Source: Magicicada septendecula (Eukaryota; Arthropoda; Insecta; Hemiptera; Cicadidae). From it: a stretch of DNA of 64,000 nucleotides. The stretch's first letter is position 1; each line of letters opens with the position of its first letter. The notes beneath the pieces are model-generated. The model was not told the origin of the DNA, ran no database searches, and saw only the letters and a program-made list of their open reading frames with translations. Location of the stretch: the NCBI GenBank assembly GCA_034769895.1, contig CM068367.1, positions 85,985,654 to 86,049,653 on the forward strand, written 5' to 3'. The position numbers and the translations under genes are program-made. Shown in pieces: positions 42,150-53,261 of the stretch.

Positions 42150-44039
42150 ATGGCAGGAAATGATGAAAGTATTGTAAGTGAAATGATTAATTTTGACGAA
42201 TCAGCTGTTATAAACAGCCCCGAAGTACATTCAACACCCAATGTAGGTAAAGACGATAAAAATATAAATATAAATGTTACAAGTGAAACAAATATTACAG
42301 ATGATTAGGGGATTCAAATAACCCAAAATTGAGTAGGGAAAGTAAAATTAATAATGATGAAGTCAGCTTCACTGACAATAAAACAGAAAGTCAGTCAACA
42401 CATATCCAAAATAAAAAACCGGACGATAGCTATGAAATGCTTAAAATGATACAAGCAATGATAAAAAAACAGAGTGTAAAGCTAGATGAACAAAAGAATG
42501 AAATTAAAAGTGAATTTAACAGTAAATTTAATGCTAAATTTAAGGAACAGAATGATAAATTGAATGAATTAAATAATCGTTTTGATAATAATGATATAAA
42601 ATTGGATGAACAGAGTAGAAAGTTTAACGAGCTTAAAATTGACATTAATGAGGTCAAAATTAAGTGTAAGAGTAACTTTAACGAATTGAAATACGAATTA
42701 AACGAAAAGTTGAGTCATTCAGTAAAAAGTGTGAAAAATAGAGTCGATGAAATAGAGAGTAATATGGTAGAAAAAAATCGATAAACAAATACAGGAGGTA
42801 ACTGAAAATTTTGAATGTAAAATAAATGAATGTAATGCTATTAGTGAGTATAAGTTTAATTGTGTGGTTGATAAGATTAAGACATACGAAACTAATACCA
42901 ATTTCAAAATAAGTGAAATAGAAAGTAATTGCAAATCAGAGATACAAGCTATGCAAGATACAGTAAATACTATAGATAAAAGTAATAAACAATTTGAATA
43001 TTTAAATGATGATAAATTTGTGTTAATTGAGCAGAGCATAGTTAATGCTAAAGACGAACTGAATGTAGCAATAGATAAAAAACTTAGTAGTGTTACTGAA
43101 CAAGTAGTAATTACTAGAGATATGAATAGTGATATTGATTTGGAATTGTTTAATTGTGAAAATAGGGGGGTACACCCTATGCAGTTTTTAAATAGAGTGA
43201 AAGAGTTCAATCAGTTTTGTCGAAGTAGTTGGGAAGTACAGTTGTTAAAGATAATGAAGTGTTTTAGAGGGAATTCCGCGGTATGGGCGGAGGTACATAA
43301 AATAGACTGGGTAAATTATCAGAGTTTTGAGACGGCATTTAGAGAGAAATATTGGTCAGAAGAAGAACAAGAAATATTACGGAGTAAAATTATGGGACCA
43401 GGTAATTTTGGGACCCAAGGGGGTAACGTGACTATGTACGTAATGCGACTATATAATGAGGCAAAATATTTAGAGCCACTGCTACCGTTTTGGTCATTCG
43501 TCCATCACATAAGTAAGCATTTGCCGAGAGAAATACAAATTACATTAATGACCCGAGAAATTATAGAAATTACGGAACTAGAGAAAATATTAGATATATT
43601 TCAGAATATAAGAGAACGGGATATGAGTAGGCGTATAAACACACCAGCGTCACATATAAATGGGAATTATAATCAACCCCGGGGAATGCCAAACTTTCAT
43701 AGAGGGGCACGTGGGGGAAATAATGACAATAGAGGCGAGGGTTGGCGATGTGCAGACTGTAATGTTGAAAACTATGCTATAAGAACAACATGTTTTAGAT
43801 GCCACAAGCCGAGAGAATGTCAACGCAGTGAGAGAACGTACCATCAACAGAATCAGGTGCAGAGAGGAGCAGAGACCAACAGAGGAGCACCGAGGGGAAA
43901 TGGAAGCAGGAACAGAGGCAGCGGAGAGGAGGATATAATCAAGCAGTGGCAGGTCCAACCACGGGAAACTAGAAGAGACAATGGGGAACCGGGCCCAGCC
44001 ATTGTCGGAGGAGAACCTGGGGGTCCAAGCGGAGTGTAA
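42150..44039 (+). pseudogene. Element C gag (three frames)
   Basis: Begins MAGNDESIVSEMINFDESAV (42150-42308, stopped by TAG), continues in another frame from about 42329 (EVSFTDNKTESQST, as in A) to 42784, then returns to the first frame to 44039. Parts: N-terminal coiled coil; a capsid-like region with WEVQLLKIMKCFRGNSAVWA and YQSFETAFREKYWSEEEQE; a basic Arg-rich tail. At 43743-43803, W-R-C-A-D-C-N-V-E-N then six residues then C-F-R-C fits the RanBP2-type zinc finger W-x-C-x2-C-x3-N-x6-C-x2-C. No CCHC knuckle was seen. The end overlaps pol in the +1 frame. Confidence 0.85.
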
Positions 44040-45507
44040 CTACCAAAGCAATATAATTATCAAGGACATGGCGGAGGAGTTACTGGAGGAGGACGATGCA
44101 GAAACGACAGAAACAAAAACCGGATTGACGGAGGTATTCGTAACCATAGAAGGTAAGAATTATAAAACATTAATTTACACGGGGAGTGAAATATCAGTAG
44201 TTTCAGAAAACGTACTGGGTGAATTACAAAGAGTAAATAAAAATATACTATCATTACCAGTTGCGGGAGTAACAGTAGTGGGGATAACTGGAGTACGAAG
44301 TAAAAGAGTTACTAAACAAGTACAATTAAACATATACATTAATGAAATAGAATTTGAGAATACCTTTTTAGTAGTTAAGGGTTTGAATTTAGATATAATT
44401 CTGGGAAACGATTTTTTGGAGAGGAACAAAGCAGTAATTGATTTTAACAAGAGAATAGTAGAATTTAAAAGAGGGGGTGAACCAGTCAGGGTTAATTTTA
44501 AGAGAGTGTTAGATGAAGTTAGAGTTACGGGTGTGAAGATGATACAAAACCGAGTAGGCGAGGGAATTATAGAAACAAGAGTGAATGTATGTCAAGAGAG
44601 TGAGAGTGTAGAGAATGATGAGAGAGTATGGGAAAATAGGGCAGATAAATTTTTTAATGAGGGTGGAGTTGTAGGGAGTCCCCAACGACAGGAGTTGTGG
44701 GCAGTTATTGAACGTTTTAGAGATGTGTTTGCTGAGTTGCCTGGAAAATCCAGGGACTATGTATGCGAGTTGAAGGTTCGAGAACACTCACCCTACATGC
44801 ATCACTCACCCTATCCAGTGCCGTTTTCGAAGAGGAGAGCCGTTCAAGAGGAGCTGGACCGGATGATGGAAGGGGACATCATTGAAAGATCTATATCGCC
44901 TTACTCTAATCCATTGGTAGTAGTCATCAAAAAGGATGGAAAGGTAAGATTGTGTTTAGACGCCAGAAAAATTAATCAGATTATAATACCTGACCGGGAG
45001 TCACCGGAAGCCATGAATGAAATTTTTCAAAAGTTTAGTGGAGTCAGATATATGACGTCCTTAGATTTAACAGCAGGCTACTGGCAAGTTCCATTAGCGC
45101 CAGAGAGCCGGAAATTTACCGCATTTCTCTTCAATGGTAAGAACTATCAATTTAAACGTCTGCCATTCGGACTGAATACTAGCGTAGCCAGTTTTATAAA
45201 TTGTTTAGATATGATACTCCAACCTTAGGATTTAGAATTTTTAACTGTATATGTTGATGACATACTAATAGCATCAAGGACATTCTCTGAACATTTAGAA
45301 CACATAGAATATGTATTAAATAAATTGCAACATGGGGGATTAACTGTTAATTGGGAGAAGTCAAAATTTATCCAAACTGAGATACACTTTTTAGGTTTTA
45401 TTTTCACTCCAGAGGGTATTTTAGCAAACCCAGACAAAGTAGAAGCTATCATACGTTTTCCAGAACCAACAAATATTAAACAGTTACAAAGCTTTTTAGG
45501 ATTATGA
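43981..45507 (+). pseudogene. Element C protease and reverse transcriptase
   Basis: Overlaps gag by 59 bases in the +1 frame. Protease: LIYTGSEISVVS stands where Gypsy-type proteases have D-T-G-S/A, so the catalytic Asp is Tyr here; ILGNDFLERNKAVIDF is the second protease block. RT: SPYSNPLVVVIKKDGKVRLC, SLDLTAGYWQVPL (first Asp), RLPFGLNTSVASF and, after a stop at 45226-45228, TVYVDDILIAS with the YVDD box. SKFIQTEIHFLGFIFTPEGI and LQSFLGL follow, then another stop at 45505-45507. Copy is dead. Confidence 0.9.
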
Positions 45508-46144
45508 AATTTTTATCGAAAATTTCAAAGAAATTATGCGCATATTACCTCTAAACTAAGTGCGGTTTTACAAAAGAACAAACAATGGAAATGGGGCGAG
45601 GAGGAAAGAATTGTTTTCAATGAAATTAAAGAGAAATTTATAAATATGATAATGATGAATCACCCCGATTTTCAGAAAAAGTTTTATTTACAGACAGATG
45701 CCAGCAACATTGCCCTCGGCGCAGAACTCTACCAGGAGGGTGAGGATCAGGAGCACCGGACCATCGCTTTCGCCAGTGGAGAGAAACTACACCACGACAG
45801 AGAAAGAGTTACTGAGCATTGTCTTCGCAGTAAAGAAATTTCGTACCTACCTGCTAGGAAACCAAACAGTCATCAGAACAGATCATAAGGCCTTATCATT
45901 TTCGAACACATGTAAGCTGACGTATAGCAGATTAACCAGGTGGGTGCTAGCATTACAAGAATATCATTTTTCATGGGAATATATTAAGGGACCAGATAAC
46001 AAAGTACCTGACACTCTGTCCAGGGTAGATACAATAGATAATAAGACAGGGAGAGATTTGAAAGAAATAGAAATTTTTCGATTAACAAGGGAAGATAGAA
46101 TTTTTGGGGAGGAATTAAGGGAAATTAAAAACATACAAAGATGA
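45508..46144 (+). pseudogene. Element C RNase H and connection
   Basis: NFYRKFQRNYAHITSKLSA and FYLQTDASNIALGAELYQEG (first RNase H Asp) are in the pol frame. A frameshift near 45795 moves to TTEKELLSIVFAVKKFRTYL, LLGNQTVIRTDHKALSF and GPDNKVPDTLSRV. The reading stops at 46142-46144 just before integrase. Confidence 0.88.
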
Positions 46145-46153
46145 GAAAACAAA

Positions 46154-47121
46154 TTGGGTAAGATAATAGCTAGTTTAGAAGCAGATGTAAATGGTTCAGA
46201 GTACAATACACATTTCCAAATATATAAGGGAATTCTGTTTAAGAAAGTAGAAGGGGGTGAACGGGAGTGGAGGTTAATGATACCTGATGAGTTAGTAGGT
46301 AGAATTATTTGGGATTGTCACATAAGATATGGGCATTTTGGTGCGAAAAAATGTACAAATGTTTTAAAAGAGTTAGGTGTTTTCAAAAATATGGAGAGGA
46401 GAGTTAGAAGAGTATTAAGGGTATGTGATTTGTGTCAGAAGTCCAAAGTAGTAAATTATAGGGTTGAAGGGGAAATGAATTATATTAAAGTTGAAAGACC
46501 TTTTGATTTAGTTGCGGTAGACTTATATGGACCATTGCCTAAAGGTAGAGGTGGAGTGGTATACATTTTTGTTGTTTTAGACACTTTTACTAAGTTTGTT
46601 AGGTTGTACAGCGTAAAGAGAGCTACTAGCAAGGTATTGAGTGAAAAGATAACCAAGGACTACATGATCAACGTAGGTGAGCTGAAGGTAATTTTATCCG
46701 ATCATGGACCGCAGTTCATCAGCGGCAAGTGGCAACAGACTCTTGGCTGGGAAGGCATCATACCCAAGCATACGGCAGTTTACCATCCACAGTCGAACCA
46801 GGCAGAGCGGGTGATGCGAGAAATCGGCAGGATATTCAGGGCGTATTGTCACTCCAAACACTCAGAATGGCCTTTATACGTGAAGAAGGTGGAGGATTGG
46901 TTAAACAGCACACCCACGATTCTACAGGGTTTACACCATACGAATTAATAAAAGGAGCCAGACCACCCAGAATATTAGAACAACTTTTTGAATATCCACC
47001 GGAAGAAAGAATTCTAGACAGGAATGTAAAAATACAACTTGCAAACGAGAGTCTACTCACCAAGGGAGAGAGAAGAAAGCGGAAGCATTATGAAAAGGAT
47101 AATGGATCAAATACGAGATAG
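46154..47121 (+). pseudogene. Element C integrase
   Basis: Same frame as the RNase H end after one stop. The zinc-binding HHCC domain is visible (CHIRYGHFGAKKC...CDLCQKSK). The catalytic core has VAVDLYGPLP, ILSDHGPQF and HPQSNQAERVMREIGRIF, giving D, D and E. A frameshift near 46900 shifts to STGFTPYELIKGARPPRILE, the usual integrase end, stopping at 47119-47121. The domain inserts cDNA into the genome. Confidence 0.9.
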
Positions 47122-47375
47122 GACAGTTAGTGTTGGTAAGGAGGCATGACTTGTCTAGCGCACAAGATAAAGAAATAAAGAAACTTTTTCCTATTATATG
47201 AAGGACCTTATGAGATTGTAGAAATAAAGATGAATAATGCATATGTACTACGCAATCAGGTAACACAGTAGATAGTGGGCACGCAAAATGCTACGAATTT
47301 GAAGTTGTATTGGTCAAGGTAAAATTTTATTTTTTTTGAGTTGTAATATGTTATTGTATGTATCCAGAAGGGACT

Positions 47376-47542
47376 CTCCCCCATTTTCGGGCGGTCACGA
47401 CCTTACCAGTCCTGGCCGTGGGTTTCGGAAATTGGAGGCGGACCATGGTTGGCAGAACTTCCTTTGGGCAGGGACACGACGATGGTCCGGCTCCACCAAA
47501 ATTGGTAAAGATTTGAAATTTCACCACATTTTGAATGGGGAG
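47376..47542 (+). other. Three-stem RNA module, copy C1
   Basis: P1: CTCCCCCA (47376-47383) with TGGGGAG (47536-47542), about seven pairs. P2: CGGTCA (47392-47397) with TGGCCG (47413-47418). P3: CGGACCAT (47439-47446) with ATGGTCCG (47482-47489). Joints: TTTTCGGG and ATTGGTAAAGATTTGAAATT, as in element B. Confidence 0.65.
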
Positions 47543-48228
47543 GGGAACCCCTTACTTTTTTAACACTCAAGGTGCAGCGGCTAGGTGTACCATATCACGT
47601 ACCAGCACTGCTTTCGAGTGATTGTAAATAGTTATGGAGGGTATATTTCAAAAAGGCAGTGCATTCACAAACAGAATTTTTTAGTCTCATTGGTAAAAAT
47701 AAATTTCACCAATGAGAGCAATTACAGAATAATTAAAAAGATTGAGTTTTGTGGCACGGGGGATGGGGAACAGGTAGACGGCAGGTTAGGATAAATGGGA
47801 GAAGAAAAGGAATAGATCTGGGGTTAAAGGTAGTAAAACGGGGACGTGAATTCACGTAGTGTGTCTACCTAATCCCGAATCTCTTTGCGGGAAAAAGATT
47901 TGCGCCTTTTCGGGCGATTACTACCGTATTAGCTTTAAGGATAAAATTAGCCTCCAACTTATCAATATATAATTTGGAATGTTTATAATTTTAAAATTAT
48001 GTCAATAGTTGTAGTGTATTTTAGTAAATAAGTGACCAGATATAATCATGAGATTTGTAGTACAAGCTAAGAAAAGAGAAAGATTTGCTGTCTAAAGGTT
48101 GAAAAGAAATATGTGTCTAAAAATGTAAAAATGAAAATTAATCAAGTAATTAATATACCCAAACATATAAGAGTTGACCTTCCATGAACTGCAGTAGCAG
48201 TGTCAGCGTGAACCTTATATGTCTTTTG

Positions 48229-48348
48229 GTAGTTTCCCCACATTTCGGGCGGTCACGGTTTCACCAGGCCCTGGCCGTGGAATTATGTAAGTAGTTACAA
48301 GATTGGTGAATTTTGAAGTTGAACCAGGGGGGTAACAGGGGAAACTAC
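48229..48348 (+). other. Three-stem RNA module, copy C2
   Basis: P1: GTAGTTTCCCC (48229-48239) with GGGGAAACTAC (48338-48348), 11 perfect pairs. P2: CGGTCA (48250-48255) with TGGCCG (48272-48277). P3: TGTAA (48286-48290) with TTACA (48295-48299). Joints: TTTCGGG and ATTGGTGAATTTTGAAGTTG. It is followed by AACTATGGAACAGCGGCT, identical in element B. Confidence 0.7.
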
Positions 48349-48426
48349 ATAACTATGGAACAGCGGCTATCGTCGAAGGTGTCGACAGTGCCGTCTTTAA
48401 GGGTGTGTGAATCAGTTTAGTAGGAT

Positions 48427-48630
48427 TACTGGTGTCCTCGGACATCAGTAATACCGAATTTTTATGTAACGCTGAACCAAGAACGGTATAGTCAGCGACT
48501 ATACCTTATACATGTAACTTCAGTTCTTGGGAATGAAAATGGACGCCACAGTCCACCAGCAGTAAACAATAGTGTGTGTGGAGAAGGAGCTGGCCGTTAC
48601 AGGCCAGGGGCACAGATATAGCATCTGTGC
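48427..48630 (+). other. Array of hairpins in element C
   Basis: TACTGGTGTCC/GGACATCAGTA (48427-48450, one mismatch), CCAAGAAC/GTTCTTGG (48477/48523) enclosing GGTATAGTC/GACTATACC (48485/48497), CTGGCC/GGCCAG (48590/48602) and GCACAGAT/ATCTGTGC (48610/48623). GACGCCACAGTCC and GTGTGTGTGG between them also occur in element B (GGCGCCACAGTC, GTGTGTGTGG), so this extends the shared RNA domain. Confidence 0.65.
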
Positions 48631-50027
48631 ATAAGGCAAACGCTCGATCCGGTTCATCCGGCGGGTGGTTACCTAATTGTAACTGGGAAAAAGGGGGACT
48701 TTAAGTAACGATGTAGTGGGAGTGTAACTGTAAATGCAGTGAGAGAGTGACGACCTCTGTAAACAGCGGGCGGTCAACTTATAACACGACTCTATAGAGA
48801 GAGTTGGGGGTTGACAATCCATAGAGCTGTTCAATCTGTTGCTATGACTATGTCTCAATGAATAGCGATTTATGTCCCTATGAGAGCAAAATGATTTTAA
48901 GTACCAGATGTAACTTGTAATGAATTCAAATAAAATTGTAGGATAACTATATAATTTTGTGTATGTGTATTAATTGTATGTAGTATGTTAGATATAAGGA
49001 TTGTAAAAATATGTATTTCGTATAATTGTAGAATGTATCTATAGTAAGGTCATCCACCTTGCCAAGAAAATCAGCTGATCAGCTGTAGTATATCACTTAC
49101 AAATAATTTACAAATTTTTCAATGCCATTAACTGTTTGAATATAATTAGTGATTGAAAAATAGATTTTCAATGTGTTAAAAGATTTTAATTTAAATGATG
49201 GTAAAATGAATTGAGATAGTTAAGAATTTTAAGTGGTTTATAAAAGGTAGAATTGGGGTGATTATTATTCGCAATTGATTAATGTGATTTTGTCATTTAA
49301 TGGAAATAAATGATTTTAAATGTTTCTGAATATTGAGAAAGTATATTTTGATAAATTTGAATTTTTTTGGGGGGAAAAAAAAATTTGATTTTTTTTGCCT
49401 GCCATATAGGTGATGTTTGAATTTCAAGTGTATTATTGTTTATGTGTATTACTAGTGTTTTATTGAATTACATTGTTTAGTATATCTGTACAAATAAATG
49501 TTAGAGTAAGTGAATTCATGTTTTCATAAGGTGTTCAATTTGTTTTTCTTTAGGATTGTTATTAGTAGTGGAGAGAATTAACAGAGTTGATGGATTCATG
49601 CAAAAGATTTTATTTTTGATTTTTTTGAGAAAGTAATGGATATATAACAATTTGATTTCAATTTAAACGAAATTTTTGAATTTAAAAATAAATTTTTGTT
49701 AGGATGTATTAATAAGTATATGTATGCGCCCAGTCTTGCTGAAGGCGACCCAGCATGCATGACAAGGGGGAACATACCGGTTGAGGATCTGGCATGGTAT
49801 AAGACCAAGGGTTTGGATTTTGGGGGGTAGCATGTTAGAGGGTTAGGTGCGCTGTGGTGCGTGTCTGTTCGATGTTATGGTGTTGGGATCTCGGATAGAG
49901 AAGTCCAGTAATATCGTTCAGGTGCCGCCATAGTCGCCGAGCCAGGGGGGTAGTTTACCCATGATGTGTTAAGAATTAATGGGGGGTTGTTGGCACCATA
50001 TCCTCACTGATCCTCTTAGGTGTTTAG

Positions 50028-50076
50028 CAATGAGATTTCTTCTGTTTCGGCAGAAGATCTCTCATTGTGGGGGTAT
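50028..50076 (+). promoter_or_regulatory. Element C pre-LTR hairpin and polypurine tract
   Basis: CAATGAGA and TCTTCTG pair with CAGAAGA and TCTCATTG (50028-50067), a 15-pair stem with a two-base internal loop. It is followed by GTGGGGGT before the LTR. Confidence 0.7.
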
Positions 50077-51200
50077 TGTAATGGGGCTAAAAGGAGAGGG
50101 GTTTTTATTTTTATTAAAAATCACAATTTTGTTTTCCATCTGTGTAGCCAGTCCCATGTATCGTCAAACAAAGGAACTGTGAGGTGAAGTTGTGTAAGAA
50201 GTCGGTACAATGGAATGCGGCATGTATGCGACAACGCAATTTGATTCTAAGAACTGTAATGCTGTGTGGCTCACACAAACCACGACCACTAGCGGGGCGC
50301 ACAAACAACGCTGAGACAAAAAAACCAATATGGCCTTGGTAACTACAAAAGGTAACTAATTTTGTCAGCACGTGGTCCCATGCTGACGGAAGTCTTGACA
50401 AGAATACGCCTATTTAGTGACGTAACCAGGGGACTCAAAATTTCGTCGACGTCCAACACACGTAAATAGCACGTGTTAAATGAACAGTGATGGACGATTC
50501 AGATCATAAGGCATTGTAAGTTCCGTTATGCCTAACTTCTGGTGGGAGATTGGTTGGTGATGCTCGCTCTCAGATGTAATAACTCCGTTTTCCCGACCGG
50601 GAACTCTACGAAATCGCGCATTTCTAAATTTATTATTTTTGGTAAAAAGTGTCAACTTGTGCTTACAAAATGAATCGATATCTAAAATGTAGCCAGTGAA
50701 GTGACGGAAAACCTTTAAAGTGAATATAACCAACGAAACATTTGGATATAACTAGTGCAGCATGCGGCGACGAGAGGGACAACTCAATTTAGGTTCCCGA
50801 TTTTAGTTCCTTTTAATTCAATGAGCGTTATTAAATAATGGGAAGGTAAATTGAATGAAAGTGAGCGTGTGGCAAGCTGGGTCGTCTTAATTAATTAATT
50901 ATTATATTAGTTACAATGTTGAAATAAATGCTTAGATGATATGCAATAATATCAAGCAGTAATATGTCAATGTTGAAAGAAAGAGTAACAAATTCATGCC
51001 TTTTTAAAAATACAGATGATGAAATAAAATCTTAGTTGTTTTCTATATAAGCGAATCGAGTGAATTATTGAGATAACCTTGCAATCATCCTTGCATTTCG
51101 AAGTTCGTGTGATGTAACCCTGAGCAGAACAAGGTAAGTGGGAAATAAATATTTTATGAAATATTTTTGTGATCTAAATGTATTAATTAATAATATCACA
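50077..51200 (+). repeat. Element C 3' LTR
   Basis: 1124 bp. It differs from the 5' LTR at roughly 20-30 places by eye, including a CTACAAAAGGTAAC insertion near 50340. Followed by the target duplication ACTT. Confidence 0.9.
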
Positions 51201-51204
51201 ACTT

Positions 51205-51302
51205 AAATTAATTTCAAACAAACTGAATATTGTCACGATGAATTCTATTGCTGTCTGGCTGGTTTGTCATGGAATGACCTCAATAAAAACAACAACAAAG
51301 TA
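51205..51302 (+). other. Possible non-LTR retroelement tail
   Basis: TTTGTCATGGAATGACCTCA followed by AATAAAAACAACAACAAAG looks like the 3' end of a non-LTR element or SINE with a simple tail. The evidence is weak; the rest of such an element would lie left of element C and was not recognised. Confidence 0.25.
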
Positions 51303-53261
51303 CAGTAGGACCTTGATAATCTGGCACGGTCGGGATCGAGAGCGTGCTGGATTATCAAATTTTCCGGACTATCAAGGCGTTTAGATTAAATATGATAAAA
51401 CAGGGGATAATGGTACAGTACACCTGTTATTGTGCAGTTACATAGGTAAATTTATTATTTAAATAACATAGGACCATGTCAATTACAACAGTAAACATTT
51501 TCTTAAAAATTAAACATTTAAAACAAAATCAATAATTCGTCCATGTTAGGGTGATGCCACGTTGGTTGTCGTACTTGACGTTTCTTTAAAAATTAATTTT
51601 ATATCAACTTGTCTTTTGCTGTTAGAGCTTTTGTTTAAAAAGTCATTGCGGATTATATGAAGATTCATAACTTCAGCCATGTTGTAATGTTTATTTGTCT
51701 CCACAAATTTTACAAAAGTGTTTTGTCGCGTCGGTTGCCTGGCGCCAAGTAACATTATTTGATGCACTACCCTCTTTTTCCTCATCACTTTCCACTTCTT
51801 GAACTGTTTGAGGATTTAACACACTTTGAATGATCGTTTCATCATTTATCTCCTCCACAGTAGGTTCGTACTTGTCAACATCTAGCCAGTCAAGCATTTC
51901 ATCATCAGACAATGATGAACAGCCTTCTGCAGCATTTTTAACAGTCTCCAGCAACTGACTTTCAGGATCGTCCGGGTCATCTAGTTCATTATGTTCACTA
52001 AGGGGATTGTCCATCACAGCTGGCCATAAATTTCTCCATGCTTATATATTAACGTATCATTTTTTACTTCTTGCCAAGCAACAGCAGCTGCAAAAATAGC
52101 ATCTTTCATGTTAAAAGTTGATTGAAAGTCTTTTACACTACAGTCTGAGTTTACGAGTCTTTGAATATATAAAACCCTGTATTTGCACTTAAATTTCTGA
52201 ATCACTCCTTGATCTATAGGCTGAATCAAAGGGGTTACGTTTGGAGGGAGATATTTCACTGTTATATTAGCTGGCTTTAACTCACTAGCAGGAGGATGGG
52301 GTCTACAATTATCTACTAACAGAACAGTCTGTGTTTTCAGGCAAACCAAGTTTTTTAAAGTTTTGTTTAACTCCAAGAACAAACAGTTCAAAAAACCAAT
52401 TTTTAAAGGCGTGAGCATCCATCCAGGCATTACTTTGAGCACCATAATGTACTGGCAAGTCCGTGAGATTCTTACAAGCTCTAAGCTTTTTATACTTACC
52501 TATGACAAAAAGTTTAAATTTATGGTCTCCTGATGCATTTGCACAACACAAAACAGTCAATCTATCTTTATTAATTTTAAAACCTTTCGCACATTTTTCA
52601 TCATGTCTGCTAAGGTTGAATTAGGCAATCAACGCCATAACAACCCTGTTTTGTCCGCGTTGTACACTTGCCAAGGACTTAGGTTATTTTGTGATACAAA
52701 ATTACCAAAAGTAACTTTAAATTCATTTGCTGCAGCCTCATCAGCACATTTAGACTCCCCTGAAAAATCTAATATGCATATCCCAAGACAAGTTTTAAAG
52801 TTGTGCAACCGACCTCGTGAAAATTTACAGTTTCCTGCTTTTACGTTAAAATCACTGCTAAACTGTTTGGCCTTTTCTATTACCACTGGACCTGTTATAG
52901 GTTTTCTTTCAGAACGTTTTGCTGAGATCCAGGTGTACAATGCATTATCCAACTGGTGAAGCTTAAGCTTTTTTAATGATTGACGATTGTCAATAGCTTT
53001 TTTTGTATCTGCTTGAGCCAAAAATTTTTGGAAGTTTTTCTTTTTGTTTTTTTTTTTATTATATCAAATAAGGTTGAGGATCCAATATTAAATTCTTCCA
53101 TAATTACGTTCCTGTTTTCTCCCTTTTCTAACCTATTTATAATATCAAATTTTTGTTGGATTATCAAAGTCATGTGTTTTCTTTTATTAGAAACACTAGA
53201 TTCTGGTTTTTTGTGTTTAGAAAACATCGAGATCAAAACTGTGAAGCAAAAACTTAAAACT
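51303..53261 (-). mobile_element. Tigger/pogo-type DNA transposon, right end missing
   Basis: The left end at 51303 (CAGTAGGACCTTGATAATCT, then GGCACGGTCGGGA), preceded by TA, matches the Tigger-type terminal repeat and TA target. The transposase is on the minus strand. The expected opposite terminal repeat beyond the start codon was not found. The sequence is interrupted at 53261 by a solo LTR, and the short stretch 54468-54569 after that LTR does not contain it. Confidence 0.8.
51546..53236 (-). pseudogene. Tigger/pogo transposase
   Basis: Starts MISMFSKHKKPESSVSNKRK with the N-terminal DNA-binding helices (QKFDIINRLEKGENRNVIME; FNIGSSTLFDIIKKK), then a CENP-B-type second domain (ALYTWISAKRSERKPITGPV). 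DDE-type catalytic residues are visible: VYNADKTGLLW (about 52640), LLVDNCRPHPPASEL (about 52300) and PLIQPIDQGVIQKFK (about 52210). At least four frameshifts break it into 52973-53236, 52629-53021, 52309-52560, 52014-52445 and 51691-52017, with a possible C-terminal piece to 51546. It would have cut and pasted the transposon at TA sites. Confidence 0.85.

Larger units (their letters stand above)
47122..50027 (+). other. Element C non-coding 3' region
   Basis: About 2.9 kb without a gene; no env-like ORF. It carries two good copies and one decayed copy (47906-47940) of the TTTCGGGCGGT RNA module, a run of perfect hairpins at 48427-48630, an AT-rich stretch, and from about 49725 the pre-LTR block shared with A and B. 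Confidence 0.75.
40821..51200 (+). mobile_element. Element C: full-length, degenerate Gypsy-type LTR retrotransposon
   Basis: LTRs 40821-41938 and 50077-51200 start TGTAAYGGGG and end ATATCACA. The target duplication is ACTT (40817-40820 and 51201-51204). The order gag, protease, RT, RNase H, integrase is that of Gypsy (Metaviridae-like) elements. Stops and frameshifts in gag and pol show it is no longer active. About 3 kb of non-coding sequence follows pol and carries structured RNA. It is antisense to Nup155. Confidence 0.93.

Noticed and set aside
47122-50027. Env gene in element C
   Set aside because: No ORF of suitable length with signal peptide or transmembrane segment; the region is structured RNA and AT-rich DNA.
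52603-52959. 118-codon + ORF
   Set aside because: Antisense of the Tigger transposase.
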